Assembly (NCBI GenBank): GCA_002917075.1
Contig: NTMA01000017.1
Coordinates: forward strand, 254,589 to 318,588
Length of the DNA stretch: 64,000 nt
Direction of reading: 5' to 3'
Origin: Hawksworthiomyces lignivorus
Taxonomy: Eukaryota > Ascomycota > Sordariomycetes > Ophiostomatales > Ophiostomataceae
The notes beneath the pieces were generated by a model that saw nothing but the letters and a program-made list of their open reading frames with translations, was not told the origin of the DNA and made no database searches. A program made the position numbers and the translations under genes. This document shows, one piece after another, positions 1-11,514 of this stretch (positions within the stretch are counted from its first letter, which is position 1; each line of letters opens with the position of its first letter).

Positions 1-827
1 AACTGCTTAACCTTTTCCTTGCCATTAACAAATTTTGTGTCGTATATGGCGAAGCGGCTTTCGACGCTGTGATCCACTTTCTGAGACAAAGACCATTGGC
101 ATTAGGAATTAAGTGCCACGAATAGTGTAATGGAAACCGAAGTATACCCGGTCAGCTACATTTTCGCTATACTTTGCGACACAAGACTCTCACATTCGTT
201 GACCAAAAGGTGACGATCCATGTAAAGCACTAGACTCGTTAGTGCCGTGTTGACAGCATCGCGGACATTATGTAAGTATCTCACGATGTCTTTAGCGACA
301 AACGGACAATACTCGGTAACTGGAATGGTGGATATCGTCACGGAGTTCAGTGCTCTCTTCTATGAGGACAAAAGCGGCAATTTTTAGGCTTTGTGAGCTT
401 TAGTCGGCCATGCCAACCCGCTCGCACCATCAACTGAATGGCCTAGAAAAGTTCGTCGGTCCCCCCCTCCCGCCGCTCCGTCAATTTTCAACAACGGACA
501 TGTCCGCTTTTTGGTGTCGAGAGAAAGACTAGGTAAAGACCCAGCATTTAGAATTTCCCGTTTCCTTATTGGTCAAGACCGGAAATCCGATATCACCTCC
601 GTCGCCATGAAGCCTCGACTACCCTATCTAAATATTGTGCTAAGGGAACACAGAATGCACTCTTCTTTTCTGTGTTGGATTTGATTCACGTCTTATGACC
701 GCGAACCAGCTCTCTTCAACCAGTTCTGCATCCACGCGATCACCATCTTTCCACTTTTGGCCGGCTTCACTTCGACTAGCACACGCACATACATCCACGT
801 TTATCCATCTCTGTCAGCTTGTTCAAA
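1..827. other. Intergenic / promoter region of the FAD monooxygenase
   Basis: No credible gene is seen. The only open frames are short and lack recognisable features. The region carries a perfect CGG-N6-CCG palindrome at 495-506, listed separately, and TA-rich sequence around 625-640 that could serve the core promoter of the monooxygenase starting at 828. Confidence 0.6.
495..506. promoter_or_regulatory. Palindromic CGG-N6-CCG site upstream of the FAD monooxygenase
   Basis: The sequence reads CGGACATGTCCG, a perfect 12-bp palindrome with inverted CGG triplets six bases apart. This is the spacing bound by Zn2Cys6 dimers of the Ppr1/UaY type (established knowledge). It lies about 320 bp upstream of the start at 828. 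The same 12-mer recurs at 11196-11207, with a similar TTTTCAAC leader just before it, and with one symmetric change at 7081-7092. Binding is inferred. Confidence 0.6.
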
Positions 828-2220
828 ATGGGTTTTGCGGATAAGCGTATTGCCATCGTGGGCGGCGGCCTTGGCGGCATGGCCCTGGCCAATTCGGCCC
901 TCTACGCCCAGCTGCCGAATGTGCACCTTTACGAGGCGGCGCCGCAATTCACTGAAGTCGGTGCCGGCGTGAACATCACCCGCAATGCGAACCGAATCCT
1001 CGATGCCATGGGCGTGGGCCCAGACATGCTGTGGAAGTCGTCCCACAACCCGCCCAGTTACATGGAGTACCGCCACTACCGGACCGGAGAGTTCCTGGGT
1101 CAGATTGACGAGTTTGGTGAGCCGCGCTCGCGCCAGATCCACCGGGCGCACCTTTTGGAGGCGCTGCAGAAGAACGTGCCCATGAGCCATATCTCGCTGG
1201 GCAAGCGGCTCGAGGCCCTGGACTGGAGCAACGAGGCCAAGTGCTACATCCTGCGGTTCACGGATGGGACCACAGCAGAGGCCGACATCGTGGTCGGCTG
1301 CGACGGCATCAAGAGTGTCGTGCGGCAGCAGCACCTGGGCCTAGCCGACCACCCTATCTACTCCGGCCAAATGGTGTACCGCGGCTACGTCAGCTATGAC
1401 GACCTGACACCGGAGACGGCAGCCCTGCTGCACAAGACGGTCAACTTCCGCGGACCCCAGCGTCACGTGCTCACGCTGCCCATCGGCAACGACACGTCCA
1501 AGACGTCGCGCGTTGGCATTATCGGTTTTATGACCGAGCCCTTGGAAAATTGGACATCCGAGAGCTGGCTGTCGACAGCGCCCGTGGACGAGCTCCACGC
1601 TCACGTCAAGGACTGGACCGGCGCGGTGCAGGAGATCGTGGCTGGTCTGCGGAAAGGCGCCGTCGACGGCAAGATTCTGAAGCAGGCTCTCTACGTGCGC
1701 GAGCCGACAGCTAAGTGGTACGATGTGCGGTCAGACTGCCCCGGATCCGGCGTCATCCTGACCGGTGACAGCGTCCACTCGACTCTGCCACACCAAGGTG
1801 AGCCCCAACTGCACAGCTCCTATTCTCCTCAGAATGTGCTGACATGTATCCCACACAGGCCAAGGAGCTGGCCAGGCGATCGAGTCCGGCTTTGCCCTCG
1901 CCCAGGTCCTAAAATACTGGAAGGATGATGATCTCGCCGCGGCACTGCAGTATTTCCAGGATCTGCGCAAGCCGCGGACAGACCGCATCACCAAGTCGAG
2001 TTACGAGACAGGAAAGATGGCCAGTGCCGACATTCCAGAGGAGCAGTGGGCTAGCGCCTTCAACCCCAGCGTCGTGCGAGAGCGTATGCGGTGGGTCATG
2101 GAGTATGATCTAATGGCTGAGCTCGCCAAAGGTTTACAGCTGCCTGGAGAGGCCACAGTAACGGAAGGAAGCAGCGGTGGCAAGGATGACACGACGTCAG
2201 CATCTGTCAAGGTGTGCTAA
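828..2220 (+). CDS. FAD-dependent aromatic-ring monooxygenase (salicylate hydroxylase-like)
   Basis: Two exons, 828-1797 and 1859-2220, give a 443-residue protein, usual for single-component flavin hydroxylases. The N-terminus has the FAD-binding Rossmann motif GGGLGGMA (about residues 9-16), followed by EVGAGVNIT. The second FAD motif, GDSVHSTLPHQGQGAG with the flavin-contacting Asp near 314, is rebuilt exactly across the 61-bp intron, which confirms the splice. The ATG at 828 has a strong context (CAAAATGG). The family uses NAD(P)H and O2 to hydroxylate aromatic or heteroaromatic rings; FAD urate hydroxylases belong here too, so the substrate is open. It sits at the edge of the catabolic cluster with a CGG-N6-CCG site upstream, and likely acts in the cytosol. 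Confidence 0.9.
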
Positions 2221-2953
2221 AAGGTTTGATAGAATATTGTAAGCCAGGGTCGGCCTGTATTACGCCTATGCGCATGTTATATGGCATAGCAATGAAATCA
2301 ACATGTATTGCCTAATCGAGAAATTACTGCAGTTCATTCGTGTCTCTCATTGGCCAGATTCTAAAATCGTATGTAAGTTGGCATCAACCGTCCCGCTGAG
2401 GAAATATCAGCGCGAAAGGGGATGTGTTGTAATTGTTGTCGCGGACTGGAAGGGCAGCTCCTATCTATCCCTCGCGAGGTTTAACGAAAGTGGTATAGCG
2501 GGTGGTGATGTTGTGCGGGGGACGAATATCAGTGAACAGATTTCCACGCGAGCAAGGTGATCTCCGCTTTTGGGACCACTGCGCATCTCCGGCTTATCTA
2601 CCAAAAGAGTTTATCTGAGAACAACCCTGCTCAAACCAGCCCAGGGGCTGCCAGAGATGTATGTAGGTCTAATTTAGACGTTATCTTGCGTATCTTACGG
2701 AGCGGCCATGGCATTCAACTAGCCCTCTTGTGGTTGTGTGTTACGCCAAGAGATACCAGGAACTCTCTTCTATATAGACAATTATACGCTGTTATGACGA
2801 TGATGCTGGCTCTCAGAAGATTAATTATTTTACTGTAGCCCCTAAAGAGTGCTCACTTTGTTTTTATGCGTGGTGTCTATACGTTCATACTTCTGTCCTT
2901 TTCGCCCAACGATTTAGATATCCATCTAAATCTTTGTTCCCATTCCATCGGCC
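2221..2953. other. Intergenic region upstream of the NCS1 permease
   Basis: No gene is supported. Several short open frames (for example 2303-2560 and 2557-2838) show no family features and run into one another. The full CGG-N6-CCG motif is not seen here. The stretch presumably contains the monooxygenase 3' end and the permease promoter. Confidence 0.5.
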
Positions 2954-4730
2954 ATGGATGCATCCAAAGGAGCTGGAATGGACGAGAAGACAGTCGGCAT
3001 ATCCGGAGCCGAGGGCTCTGGTTCCGACTCTCGTTCAGGTCCATCAATTTCAGAAGAACAAAGTGCAGTGATTGCTCGACCTGAGAATAAGCTGGAGCGA
3101 TTGTTCCGTAAGTTGGACAGCATCCCGGGTCTGGAGACGCGTGGTATCGAGCGGGTGGGCGAAGACCAGCGCCATCCACGCGTCACTGTGGGCTCCTATG
3201 TCCAAATGTTCATCGTTTGGTTTGCTATCAACTGCACAGCCAACAACATGACGTTGGGTATTTTGGGACCGGTCTTATTCCAGCTAGGCTTCAAGGATGC
3301 GATTGTGTAAGTGATCGGCACATGTGTTTGTGTTTTTTGCTCTCTTATTGATTGGAGCTAAACAGTGAGGTTTCTACATTAGTTGCTGTCTCTTTGGTAC
3401 CATCTTTGGCTCGGCGTGCACCGGCTATATCTCTGGATTTGGACCCCAGTCTGGTCTGCGTACGCTGATTATTGCCCGGTATTCTATGGGGTACTGGCCG
3501 TCAAAATTGTGCGTGCTGCTCAACGTCGTCATTGAGGTTGGCTATGGTGTCGTTGACTGTCTTGTTGCCGGTTTAATCCTATCGGCTGTCAACGGGTACC
3601 ACATGACTGTCATTGTTGGCATCATCATCTCCGCCATTATTTCTTGGGTCGTTGCCACTTTTGGCATTAAGTGGTTCCATACGTTCGAGAGGTTAGCCAG
3701 TCCTTGAAGATCTATCAGTCATTGTCAAACACGTATTCAGCTTGCTGACATTTTACTAGATACATCTGGATCCCCACGGTTCTGATCCTATTTATTATGA
3801 TCGGGTCTGCAGGACCGAATTTCAACCAGTATTCCCAATCGGTTGGCTCTGGCGCAGTGCTGGCCGGCAATCGCCTGTCATATTTCTTCTTGACGGCTTC
3901 TGGGCCGTTGGGTTGGGCGCCCGCCTCTGCAGACTTCTACTCTTACTATCATCCCAAGACATCTCGCTTCTGGACTGCTTGCATGACGGCCGGCGGCATC
4001 ACCATTGGCAAACTGCTGATCGAATTTTTGGGCATCGGCCTGGCATCCGGTCTGGCGACTACCCCAGCCTGGTCCGCAGCCTTCGACCACTCCACGGGAG
4101 CTTTGATCGCCGAGGCTTTTGCGCCGCTGGGCGGCTTCGGCAAGTTCTGCGCTGTCGTGCTCGCTCTCTGCGTCTCGGCCAACAACATTCCTGGCACCTA
4201 CGCGGCCGCGCTCGACTTCCAAATGTTCGGTCGCTGGTTGGCGAAAGTACCTCGGCCCATCTGGTCGACTGTGGTGGTCATCATCTACACAGTGTGCGCA
4301 GTGGCCGGCCGGGCACAGTTGCTAAGCATCTTCCTGAACTTCCTCAGTCTGATTGGATACTGGGTTGTTATCTGGGTGGCCATCACGATCGAAGAAGAGC
4401 TTATATTCCGTCGCACCAAGGGCTATGACTGGGGCCGGTCTACGGATCAGTCGTATCTGCCGGTGGGCGTAGCCGCTCTTGCTAGCTTCCTCATCGGCTG
4501 GGCCGGTGCCATTGTCTGCATGTACCAGACATACTACACTGGCCCCATTGCCAAGATGGTTGGCGCTGGCGCAGATGTAAGCTTCAATCCTTTTTATATT
4601 GTGTTTAATATTGCTGCTGAACATGGACTAATGATTCTTACTCCAGCTTGGCCTGCCTGTTGCAATGAGCTGGACGGCCGTAGTATATCCGCCCTTGAGA
4701 ATGCTCGAGTTGAAGTTTATTGGACGTTAG
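2954..4730 (+). CDS. NCS1-family purine/cytosine-type permease
   Basis: Four exons (2954-3306, 3383-3691, 3760-4576, 4647-4730) encode 520 residues, typical of fungal Fcy-type transporters. A hydrophilic N-terminal tail of about 80 residues precedes many hydrophobic segments. Family features include the first membrane segment with NMTLGILGPVLFQLGF, the segment GPLGWAPASADFYSYYHP and NNIPGTYAAALDFQMFGRW. The family imports purines, cytosine, uracil, allantoin, hydantoins or pyridoxine by proton symport at the plasma membrane. The short last exon ends MLELKFIGR and is supported by frame continuity across a 70-bp intron. Its place between a ring hydroxylase and a carbamoylase suggests it brings in the cluster's substrate; that is inference. 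Confidence 0.9.
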
Positions 4731-4958
4731 CATTACAGTCAAATCTTTACCTTTCACAACCATCCTTGGGGATGTACTTAGAATATTATAATTTTATTTT
4801 TCAGATAGTTATGCGCATTTATATTCTTGAAATAATTTGTTTTAGTATAACTACTCTTTATCCTAAACGTAATTATAAACGCGACGAGATTGCTAGGATT
4901 TAAAATAAATATCGTGATGCTAGAGAAGACTCGTTCCTAGTATTATTTATGCTTCGTT

Positions 4959-4975
4959 ATATATATATATATATA
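4959..4975. repeat. TA microsatellite
   Basis: An alternating TA run lies in the AT-rich spacer between the convergent permease and amidase genes (4731-5020). Nothing else is recognised in that spacer. Confidence 0.7.
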
Positions 4976-5020
4976 ATATACTCTTATTTACATTTCAGAC
5001 GCAATAGATATGTCCTCTTC

Positions 5021-6494
5021 TCAAATCTTTTTCTGAGTCGTCCGTCGCAAGTAATCGTCGTAGCGCAAGTATGCACCGAGTAAAGCCTCCGCCGATGTAG
5101 CGCAGCTAAATAATCAGCAAAATATACAATTATTAGAATACAATAAAATGGGGAATTTAGAAACGTACTCCTCTGGCCGCGTATATTCAGCCGGGTTATG
5201 GCTCACACCGTCCCGGCAGCGTGCAAAGATCATGGCCGATGGTACCTTCTGGCTGGTATAGACGCTATCGTGGCCCGCCCCGCTGACGAGCTCCATGCGG
5301 CAGCCCAGGGCGTTGTTGGACTCTCGCACGCATTGCACCATCACGGGGTCAAAATGAAGAGCAGGAGAGACCCAAAAGCAGTCGATGTTGATCGTAAGAC
5401 CATGGTTCTTGGCAATCTCGGCGAACTTGGCGCGACAGAGCTGCTCGACGGTCTCTACGTCGGCATCAGCAGGCGCTCGGATGTCCAGCGACATGCGTAC
5501 TTTTCCTGCAATCGTATTGATGCTCTGCGGTCCGGAGGTGATCACGGCAATGGTGGCCCGGGCCTGGCGCTCAGCCAGCTCGCCCGTGGTCACAAACGTG
5601 TTGGTGGCGACAATCATCTCTGCGGCGCCGAGAAGAGCGTCGCTACGGCGGTCCATGGGGGTCGTGCCCGTGTGCGCTTCGCGGCCGACGATGTCAACGT
5701 TGTACCAGCGGATCGATTGGACGCCGCGGACCACAGCCACTGCCTCTTCGACGGCGTCTAACATGGGCCCTTGTTCAATGTGGACTTCGAAGTGCGCCGA
5801 GAGCGGGTTGGCCTCGTACGAGCAGGGCGTCTCACCCAAGAAACCGATACGCTCCAGCTCGCCCTTCAGTGTGGTGCCGTTCAAGTCTGTCCGGCTGTGG
5901 CCGTACTCGGTCGTAAAGGCGCCTCCCCACACGCCCGATGCCAGCATAGCCGGTGGGAAGCGTGCGCCCTCTTCGTTCGTCCAGTTTATAACGGCCAGTG
6001 GCGCATAAGTCGTGACATTGGCCGCGTGCAAGGTCTTCAGAACTTCCATGCCCGTAGTCACACCGAGAATGCCGTCATATTTACCACCCGTTGGCTGCGT
6101 ATCAAGATGGGATCCCAAGCCAATGGGCGGTATGCTATTGTTCTCGCCCGGCCTCACAGCAAAGATGTTGCCCATGGCATCAACAGTGACGGTGCAGCCA
6201 CATTTCTTCGTCTCTTCGATGAACCACTCTCGTACCTTCTTATCGTCGTCGTTGGCCGTCAGACGGTCTGTATAAAACAAAAACAGTGCGTTAAATAAGC
6301 ATTTCAACTCATTTTCTGGTCTTGACTGGACTTCGCTTCTATCACATACTCATGCCTCCATCGGATGTGTTCCCCCATTGGCAAGATGCTTCAAGTGTCT
6401 CTACCATACGCTTGGCGTCTGTCTTGAGCGTAGCATAATCAGCTGGTAACTGAAGCCCTCCCACCGACTCCAAATCGTTTCCCACCGAACCCAT
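5021..6494 (-). CDS. M20-family Zn-dependent carbamoylase / amidase (allantoate amidohydrolase / beta-alanine synthase type)
   Basis: Three exons in gene order (6350-6494, 5169-6267, 5021-5105) give 442 residues. Metal-site motifs are present: GSHLDTQPTGGKYDGILG, the catalytic NEEGARF, HIEQGP and GAGHDS. The dimerisation domain carries GREAHTGTTPMDRR. The family hydrolyses N-carbamoyl amino acids, allantoate, ureidoglycolate or 3-ureidopropionate using a two-metal centre. The first intron joins GGM to NRLTAN and the last joins RPE to DCATSAEALLGAYLRYD, both matching family sequence, so the splicing is well supported. The gene is divergent from regulator 1, with a CGG-N6-CCG site between them. 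It could release ammonia and CO2 from a ring-opened, carbamoylated intermediate; the exact substrate is not readable. Confidence 0.88.
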
Positions 6495-7303
6495 GTTAAT
6501 CCGTTTCTGTGATATTGTTGAAATTATAATAGTCTAGCAGTACGATGCTTCAAATCATACGATGCGACCGGAAGCATAGATGTGATACAAGAGGTATGTA
6601 TGATGCGAAAACCAACTATTGCCATCTACGGAGATATTAGTGAGCTTGTCAACAGCGTCCAATATACCACACAGACCAAACATGAACAAGCACGGGGATT
6701 TCCCCGGAGATGAAACTGCAATCATTTCCTAGCTACACAACTGGGGCGGAGAAGAGCGTCTCTCAGAATGGAACAAATAACAAGCTCAAGTTTAGTATGC
6801 TATTAAGAAAATGCTAAGGAGTGGTGTACTACTCTACTTGATCTCCATACATCACTATCAGATAAGAGCTTTGCTCCCCGACGCAGAACTAAAAATGTCA
6901 CTTATTCCCACAGTTCCCGGCCAGCGAACTCCACATTCTCCTCAAGTTTAGCAACGTAATAATAAATCCTAGTCAAAAATTTTGTCAGATTTTCTTATCG
7001 CCCCAGCCTACTAGTAAATGCCGTAGAAGATCTTTGGCCAAGGAAAAGAGAGATGGCGAACGTTACTTCAAGCTTTCTAGCGGACAAGTCCGAATGGCCC
7101 CCCTTACGTGTAGGCTCCAGGATACGAATATCCAGAGCACATTCGCTTGCAGGGGCTACCTCATTCTAGTTGGTTTACTCGTACTCTCCAGCGGGCTCCT
7201 CCACAAACAAGTAAGCTCTCTCCTCTCATCTCTTGTTCCTCCGTTTTTCCAGCCGTCTAGAGAGCCCGCCTGCCTCTCGTATTCTCCACTCTCCAATTGA
7301 GCG
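6495..7303. promoter_or_regulatory. Divergent promoter region, amidase / regulator 1
   Basis: No gene is supported. The short frame at 7034-7300 has no family features and lies in the regulator 1 leader. The region holds the CGGACAAGTCCG palindrome at 7081-7092 and separates two divergently transcribed cluster genes by about 0.8 kb. Confidence 0.55.
7081..7092. promoter_or_regulatory. Palindromic CGG-N6-CCG site between amidase and Zn2Cys6 regulator 1
   Basis: The sequence reads CGGACAAGTCCG. It differs from the sites at 495 and 11196 by one central base and keeps both CGG arms and the flanking A/T. It lies 212 bp upstream of the regulator 1 start and 587 bp upstream of the amidase start, so it could serve either gene or an autoregulatory loop. 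Binding is inferred. Confidence 0.55.
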
Positions 7304-9601
7304 ATGGCCTCGCAATGTCAGCGAAGCATATTGTCGTGCGCACGTTGCCGCAGACGCAAGATCAGGGTAAGGACACCTCCGACATGCATCAAACTAGGTC
7401 CGGGGAACTAGGATTATGTATAGGTGAAAAGATCAAACTAACAGGGTCAGTGTGATCGACAGCTGCCGTCTTGCTCGCAGTGCATTGCTACTAAGAGTGA
7501 ATGCACGGGTATCGCGGCGAAAGCCAAGACGTCGTCGTCGTCGGCCGACTCTTCTGGAGTGATTCCCCGCAGCATTGTCCAATACCTTGAATCGGAGATT
7601 GCCCGTTTGGAGACGGCACTACTGCAAGATGGGCAGCTCGAAGTGGTCCACGCATCGGACATTCTCCTTGGCATGCCCGGAGGAGAAGAAACGGCAGTAG
7701 AAGCAAATGACGAAGCTGTCATAGATCCTTCTTTAAAGCACACTGTTACACAGAATGTTGCTGCTGTCGCGTCGCCCTCAAATGATATTCCTGTCTCTGC
7801 CTCTATCAAGAGACCTGTTGCAGCTTCTGCTTCCGGGCCGGTCAGTTCGGCTTCAGCATTGCGCACCTCTATTATTGCTAGCCAGAGCCTGCAGTCCATA
7901 ATCTCGGCGACGCTTCCCTACGGGCATGGAACTGCAGCCGACTTACTATCAAAGGTCCGCATGGGCCTGACCCCATCCTCCGCTAAAGTCCGCGAACGAG
8001 GTTCAGTCGCAGGTGGCAGCATAAGCGGCAGCAGTCGTGCAGCTGGCATCAATCTGGCCTCCATTGCAGCCAAGAGTACCAAAACCAGTTCTGGGGGAAA
8101 CAACCAGAGACTCCCAGCACCAATATTATATAGTATGCCGTGGGATATCGTGCTGCGACTTATGCGCAAGTACCTCAATACAATCCAGCCTGACAGCCCC
8201 TTTCTCGTGGCTTCGACAGTCGTGCAGCAATTCCAGAACGTTGCTGATATTCTCAGCCAACAACAGCAACAACAACAACAACAGCCGGGCTCGGAGGTTA
8301 ACTACTTTGGTGTTCTCCCTAGCCATGATTTTCTCGTTGTGTACCTCGTCCTTGCCATCTCTGTTACTCTAGGATCGGCCAATGACGGTCACGAGGAGCG
8401 ATGTGCGGCCTTGTCAGTCTCACTTTTTGAAGAGGGCATCCAGCATTTATATGGCTTGCCTACCTTTCCTTCAGAATTAGACTGGCTGCAGACCATCCTA
8501 TTGATCCTGCTGTACGCAACAGTTTTTCCGCGGGCAGCAAATGTCTGGGTTCTATCAGGAGTCGCGATGCGTTCTTGTCTGGAATTAGGCCTGCACCGTG
8601 AGCAACCCGGCTTCGGCAATAACAAGACGGGTTTGGATGAGGAATCAGATCTCCGACGCCGCGTCTTTTGGGCTGCCTATTGTATGGACCGGTCTATCTG
8701 CTCAGCACTGCAGCGCCCGTTGTCCACTCCTGATACCGCAATCAACACGAGCTTGCCGTCTCCGCTGGCAGACCACCATCCTTTTCTTGGTTCGGTTGAG
8801 TACCACAAGCTGCTGTCCGAGATGCTGCACGTCCACTTCCACCGGGAGCTCATCCAGCCTCCGTCGCTTTCTTGGGACGAATGGCTGGCCAGCATGGAAT
8901 CACAGCTGCAGGCATGGCATGCGTCCCATAGCGAAACATCCTCGCACCACGAGAGCCCAGAGTTCGCCTTAGCCAGGGCACTGATGGTGCTTCACCGACC
9001 CTCACCGCGCGTGCCGCTCCCGGCGCCGACGTCGTTGCTGCGCGCGTTCGAGGCCGCTGCTGGCGCTGAGCGCATCCATCGCGACCACCTTCGTTTTGGA
9101 TTTTTCCGCCGCCCTTGGCTGTCGGCACACTACACCCTGGAGGCCGCCACGGTAGTTCTGTTCTGTCTGCGACACGGGTACGAGGCAATCGTGGAGCGGT
9201 TCACGCCGGTGCAGATCTTCGACATGGCGAAGTTGCTAACAAGCAATCTGTTGGCCATTGCGGCGCACGGATGGCCGGAAGTGGGCATCTACGCTGGCGT
9301 GTACGAACGGCTCCTTGGCCCACTGCTTGAGCGGGTGTTCCTGCACTCACCCAATCTTGACACCGCGCGGTTCGGCCCCGCAGAAGATGCCGAGCTGATG
9401 CGTCTTTTATATCCTGGCCCAGCGCACTTGGAGAATCTCAGGTTCGGTCTGCGGCAGCAGCAGGAAGAATTCAGCCCCTTTGATTTCAACCTCTTTATGA
9501 TGGACGATGAAGTATGGGATGCCACATTACTGGAGAGAGAAGGTGATGCCGATGGCAGCGGCTGGATGGCGTTTCAGGACATGAACTTTGGCATGGCGTG
9601 A
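7304..9601 (+). CDS. Zn2Cys6 transcription factor 1 of the cluster
   Basis: Two exons (7304-7366 and 7451-9601) give 737 residues. The zinc cluster has cysteines at 12, 15, 22, 29, 32 and 39 (C-x2-C-x6-C-x6-C-x2-C-x6-C). The 84-bp intron falls exactly between Arg21 and Cys22, so exon 1 alone would miss most of the DNA-binding domain; the acceptor at 7450 was chosen because it restores the spacing. The middle-homology region contains RRRVFWAAYCMDRSI. A glutamine tract encoded by CAA/CAG is at 8260-8285. The acidic, aromatic C-terminus (FNLFMMDDEVWDATL) resembles an activation region. It is divergent from the amidase, with a zinc-cluster-type palindrome in the shared promoter. A pathway activator is the likeliest role; the inducer is unknown. 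Confidence 0.9.
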
Positions 9602-9764
9602 TAAGATAAAAGCTTCCGCTTTTCACTCTTTATGTGGCGCTTATAAGGTTAATGTGTACTTAATTACTTTTGATTCCCACAAAATTGAAATGAGCTAGTC
9701 TAAGATACCATATATTACTTTATCCTTCGCCATTTACTTTACCCTTCTCCAGTGCAGCTCTCCA

Positions 9765-10843
9765 TCAAATCGGCCGCAGCCCGCGGCCGAGATATGTCCG
9801 CTCGCCGAACTCACGCTCGGCTACTTGAAACAGTGGGAGACCCATGTAGTAACCGCCGTCGCCAGTGCCAATTGCCTCCCATGTGCTCTGGCATTCCTCT
9901 TCGCCAATGGTGACTAGAGGCTTGCCAGTGCCAGCTGAGGAAGCATCGGCGGCAAGTTGCACCTGGCAGAGCTTTTCAAGCAGTACAAACCACGCAATTG
10001 TTGCCTCGATGTTCGGACCGGCGGTCAATAGACCATGGTTGCCAAGAAGAGCTGCCTTACGGTGGCCGAGGCACTCTGCAATCTCCTTTCCCTCCTCTGT
10101 TGCCAGAACCAGACCAGCAAAGTTTCTAAAACATTAGCAGTTGGTCTCTCCTAAGATTTGGCAGGTAATTTCTCTTGCTTACGGATAAAGAACGTGGTCC
10201 TTATAGAAGACACAGAAATCTTGCGTCAGCATGTCTAACGTGCGGCCTGTTGCGCACATAGCTCGGCCGTAGATACTATGGCAGTGGGCTGCGCATAGAA
10301 CATCAGGTCTGGCCTTGTGAATCTCGGCGTGAATGGCATAGGCGGCTAAAATGTCAGTGTGCCTTTGTATGTTGAAATAAACGATAGTGCCGTTCATGTG
10401 ACATACCAAAATTCAAACGCAGATTATCACCACCTTCGACAACTTTTCCTTCGTGGTTGACGCGGATCAAGTCATCGTCCGTGATGAGAGAGAAGTGAAG
10501 ACCTACGCATTGTCAGAAAAGGCCTTGACAGTTTTGCTTCTCGTTTTCTTCTGCCTTTTTTTTACTGCTACTTACCGAAAGGATTCACCCAGAAACTAGT
10601 TGGATCTACTGGGTCCCGGACCGTGATGTGGCCAGCCACTCCGTCGGCAAAGCCATTGTTGGCAAAGATCCGATAAGCAAGCGCCAGCCGGTGTTTTAAG
10701 AACTTACGCTCTTCATATTTGTCCTCGAACACAGGTGGAAGTGTCTCTGCATCACGGATGAAGGCAAGGGATGGGTCACCGGAACGATGCTGCTGTGTCT
10801 TTCCGGAGGGAACAGTATTCGATTCCGTAGCAGACGGGGCCAT
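9765..10843 (-). CDS. Class II aldolase / adducin-family protein
   Basis: Four exons in gene order (10576-10843, 10407-10502, 10183-10345, 9765-10125) encode 295 residues. Family motifs include FADGVAGHITVRDP near residue 65, the metal-binding AAHCHSIYGRA and LLGNHGLLTAGP. The three introns are 57-73 bp and each restores frame into conserved sequence (NPFG-LHFSLI, LNFA-AYAIHAEI, LYPN-FAGLVL). Members use a divalent metal to cleave or decarboxylate hydroxy-oxo acids or sugar phosphates; the fungal subgroup is mostly uncharacterised. In this setting it could split a hydroxylated ketoacid formed after ring opening. It is divergent from the hydroxyacid dehydrogenase, with a CGG-N6-CCG palindrome between them. 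Confidence 0.88.
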
Positions 10844-11514
10844 ACTGACTGCTGCGTATTTCCAAACAAAATGATAAAGAGGTTATCGCAGGACCGGCTT
10901 ATTTCACAAGATGGTTTAGGAATATACTTGAGAACACCTTTATCTTTCTTTATGTAACGGGCCCTTGTAACTTATTGTCTAATACAGAACTTCTAAACAG
11001 CTGCAGAAATGGATTATCAAACATGAAGATTTGTTCTAATATTTTCTGAGTGCATACTACAAGATCCGTCATTGTCTGTCATCTTCGCCCAGCATATTCC
11101 CAAGGTCAACCCCTCTTCCAAGTGGGCCAGTTTAGGTCGCATTGTTTGGCACTATCGTTCTGCGCTATCTAGACGGCTTCGATGACTGTTTTCAACGGAC
11201 ATGTCCGTCTCGAATTTCATCAGTACTATTCCACAGGACAAAAAAAGCTCAGGCAAATTATTGCAAGGCGGGACGCAGGGGCGACTATCTTGTCGATAGC
11301 CAAGTAGCATTTTCGTTTTTGGATCTGCAGCTTGGTGTTCTTTGTTACCTTAGAAAACTGTTCTTGATTTTTATTTTGCCTGCGTATCCGGTACAACCGC
11401 TAATCGAGTGGTAAATCAGCTACTTCTGTTACCCTAAGCACATCTTCTATTGCTCTTGATATTGAACAAAAAAAAAAAGAGAGAAGAAAGCAAGAGAAGA
11501 GAAAAATTTCAATC
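10844..11514. promoter_or_regulatory. Divergent promoter region, class II aldolase / hydroxyacid dehydrogenase
   Basis: A 671-bp shared promoter with no supported gene; the frame at 11142-11414 has no features. It includes the palindrome at 11196-11207, and a purine-rich leader with an A run at about 11468-11480 just before the dehydrogenase start. Confidence 0.55.
11196..11207. promoter_or_regulatory. Palindromic CGG-N6-CCG site between aldolase and hydroxyacid dehydrogenase
   Basis: The sequence CGGACATGTCCG is identical to the site at 495-506 and shares a TTTTCAAC leader. It is 308 bp from the dehydrogenase ATG and 353 bp from the aldolase ATG. It fits the inverted-CGG, six-base-spacer class of Zn2Cys6 operators. 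Confidence 0.6.
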
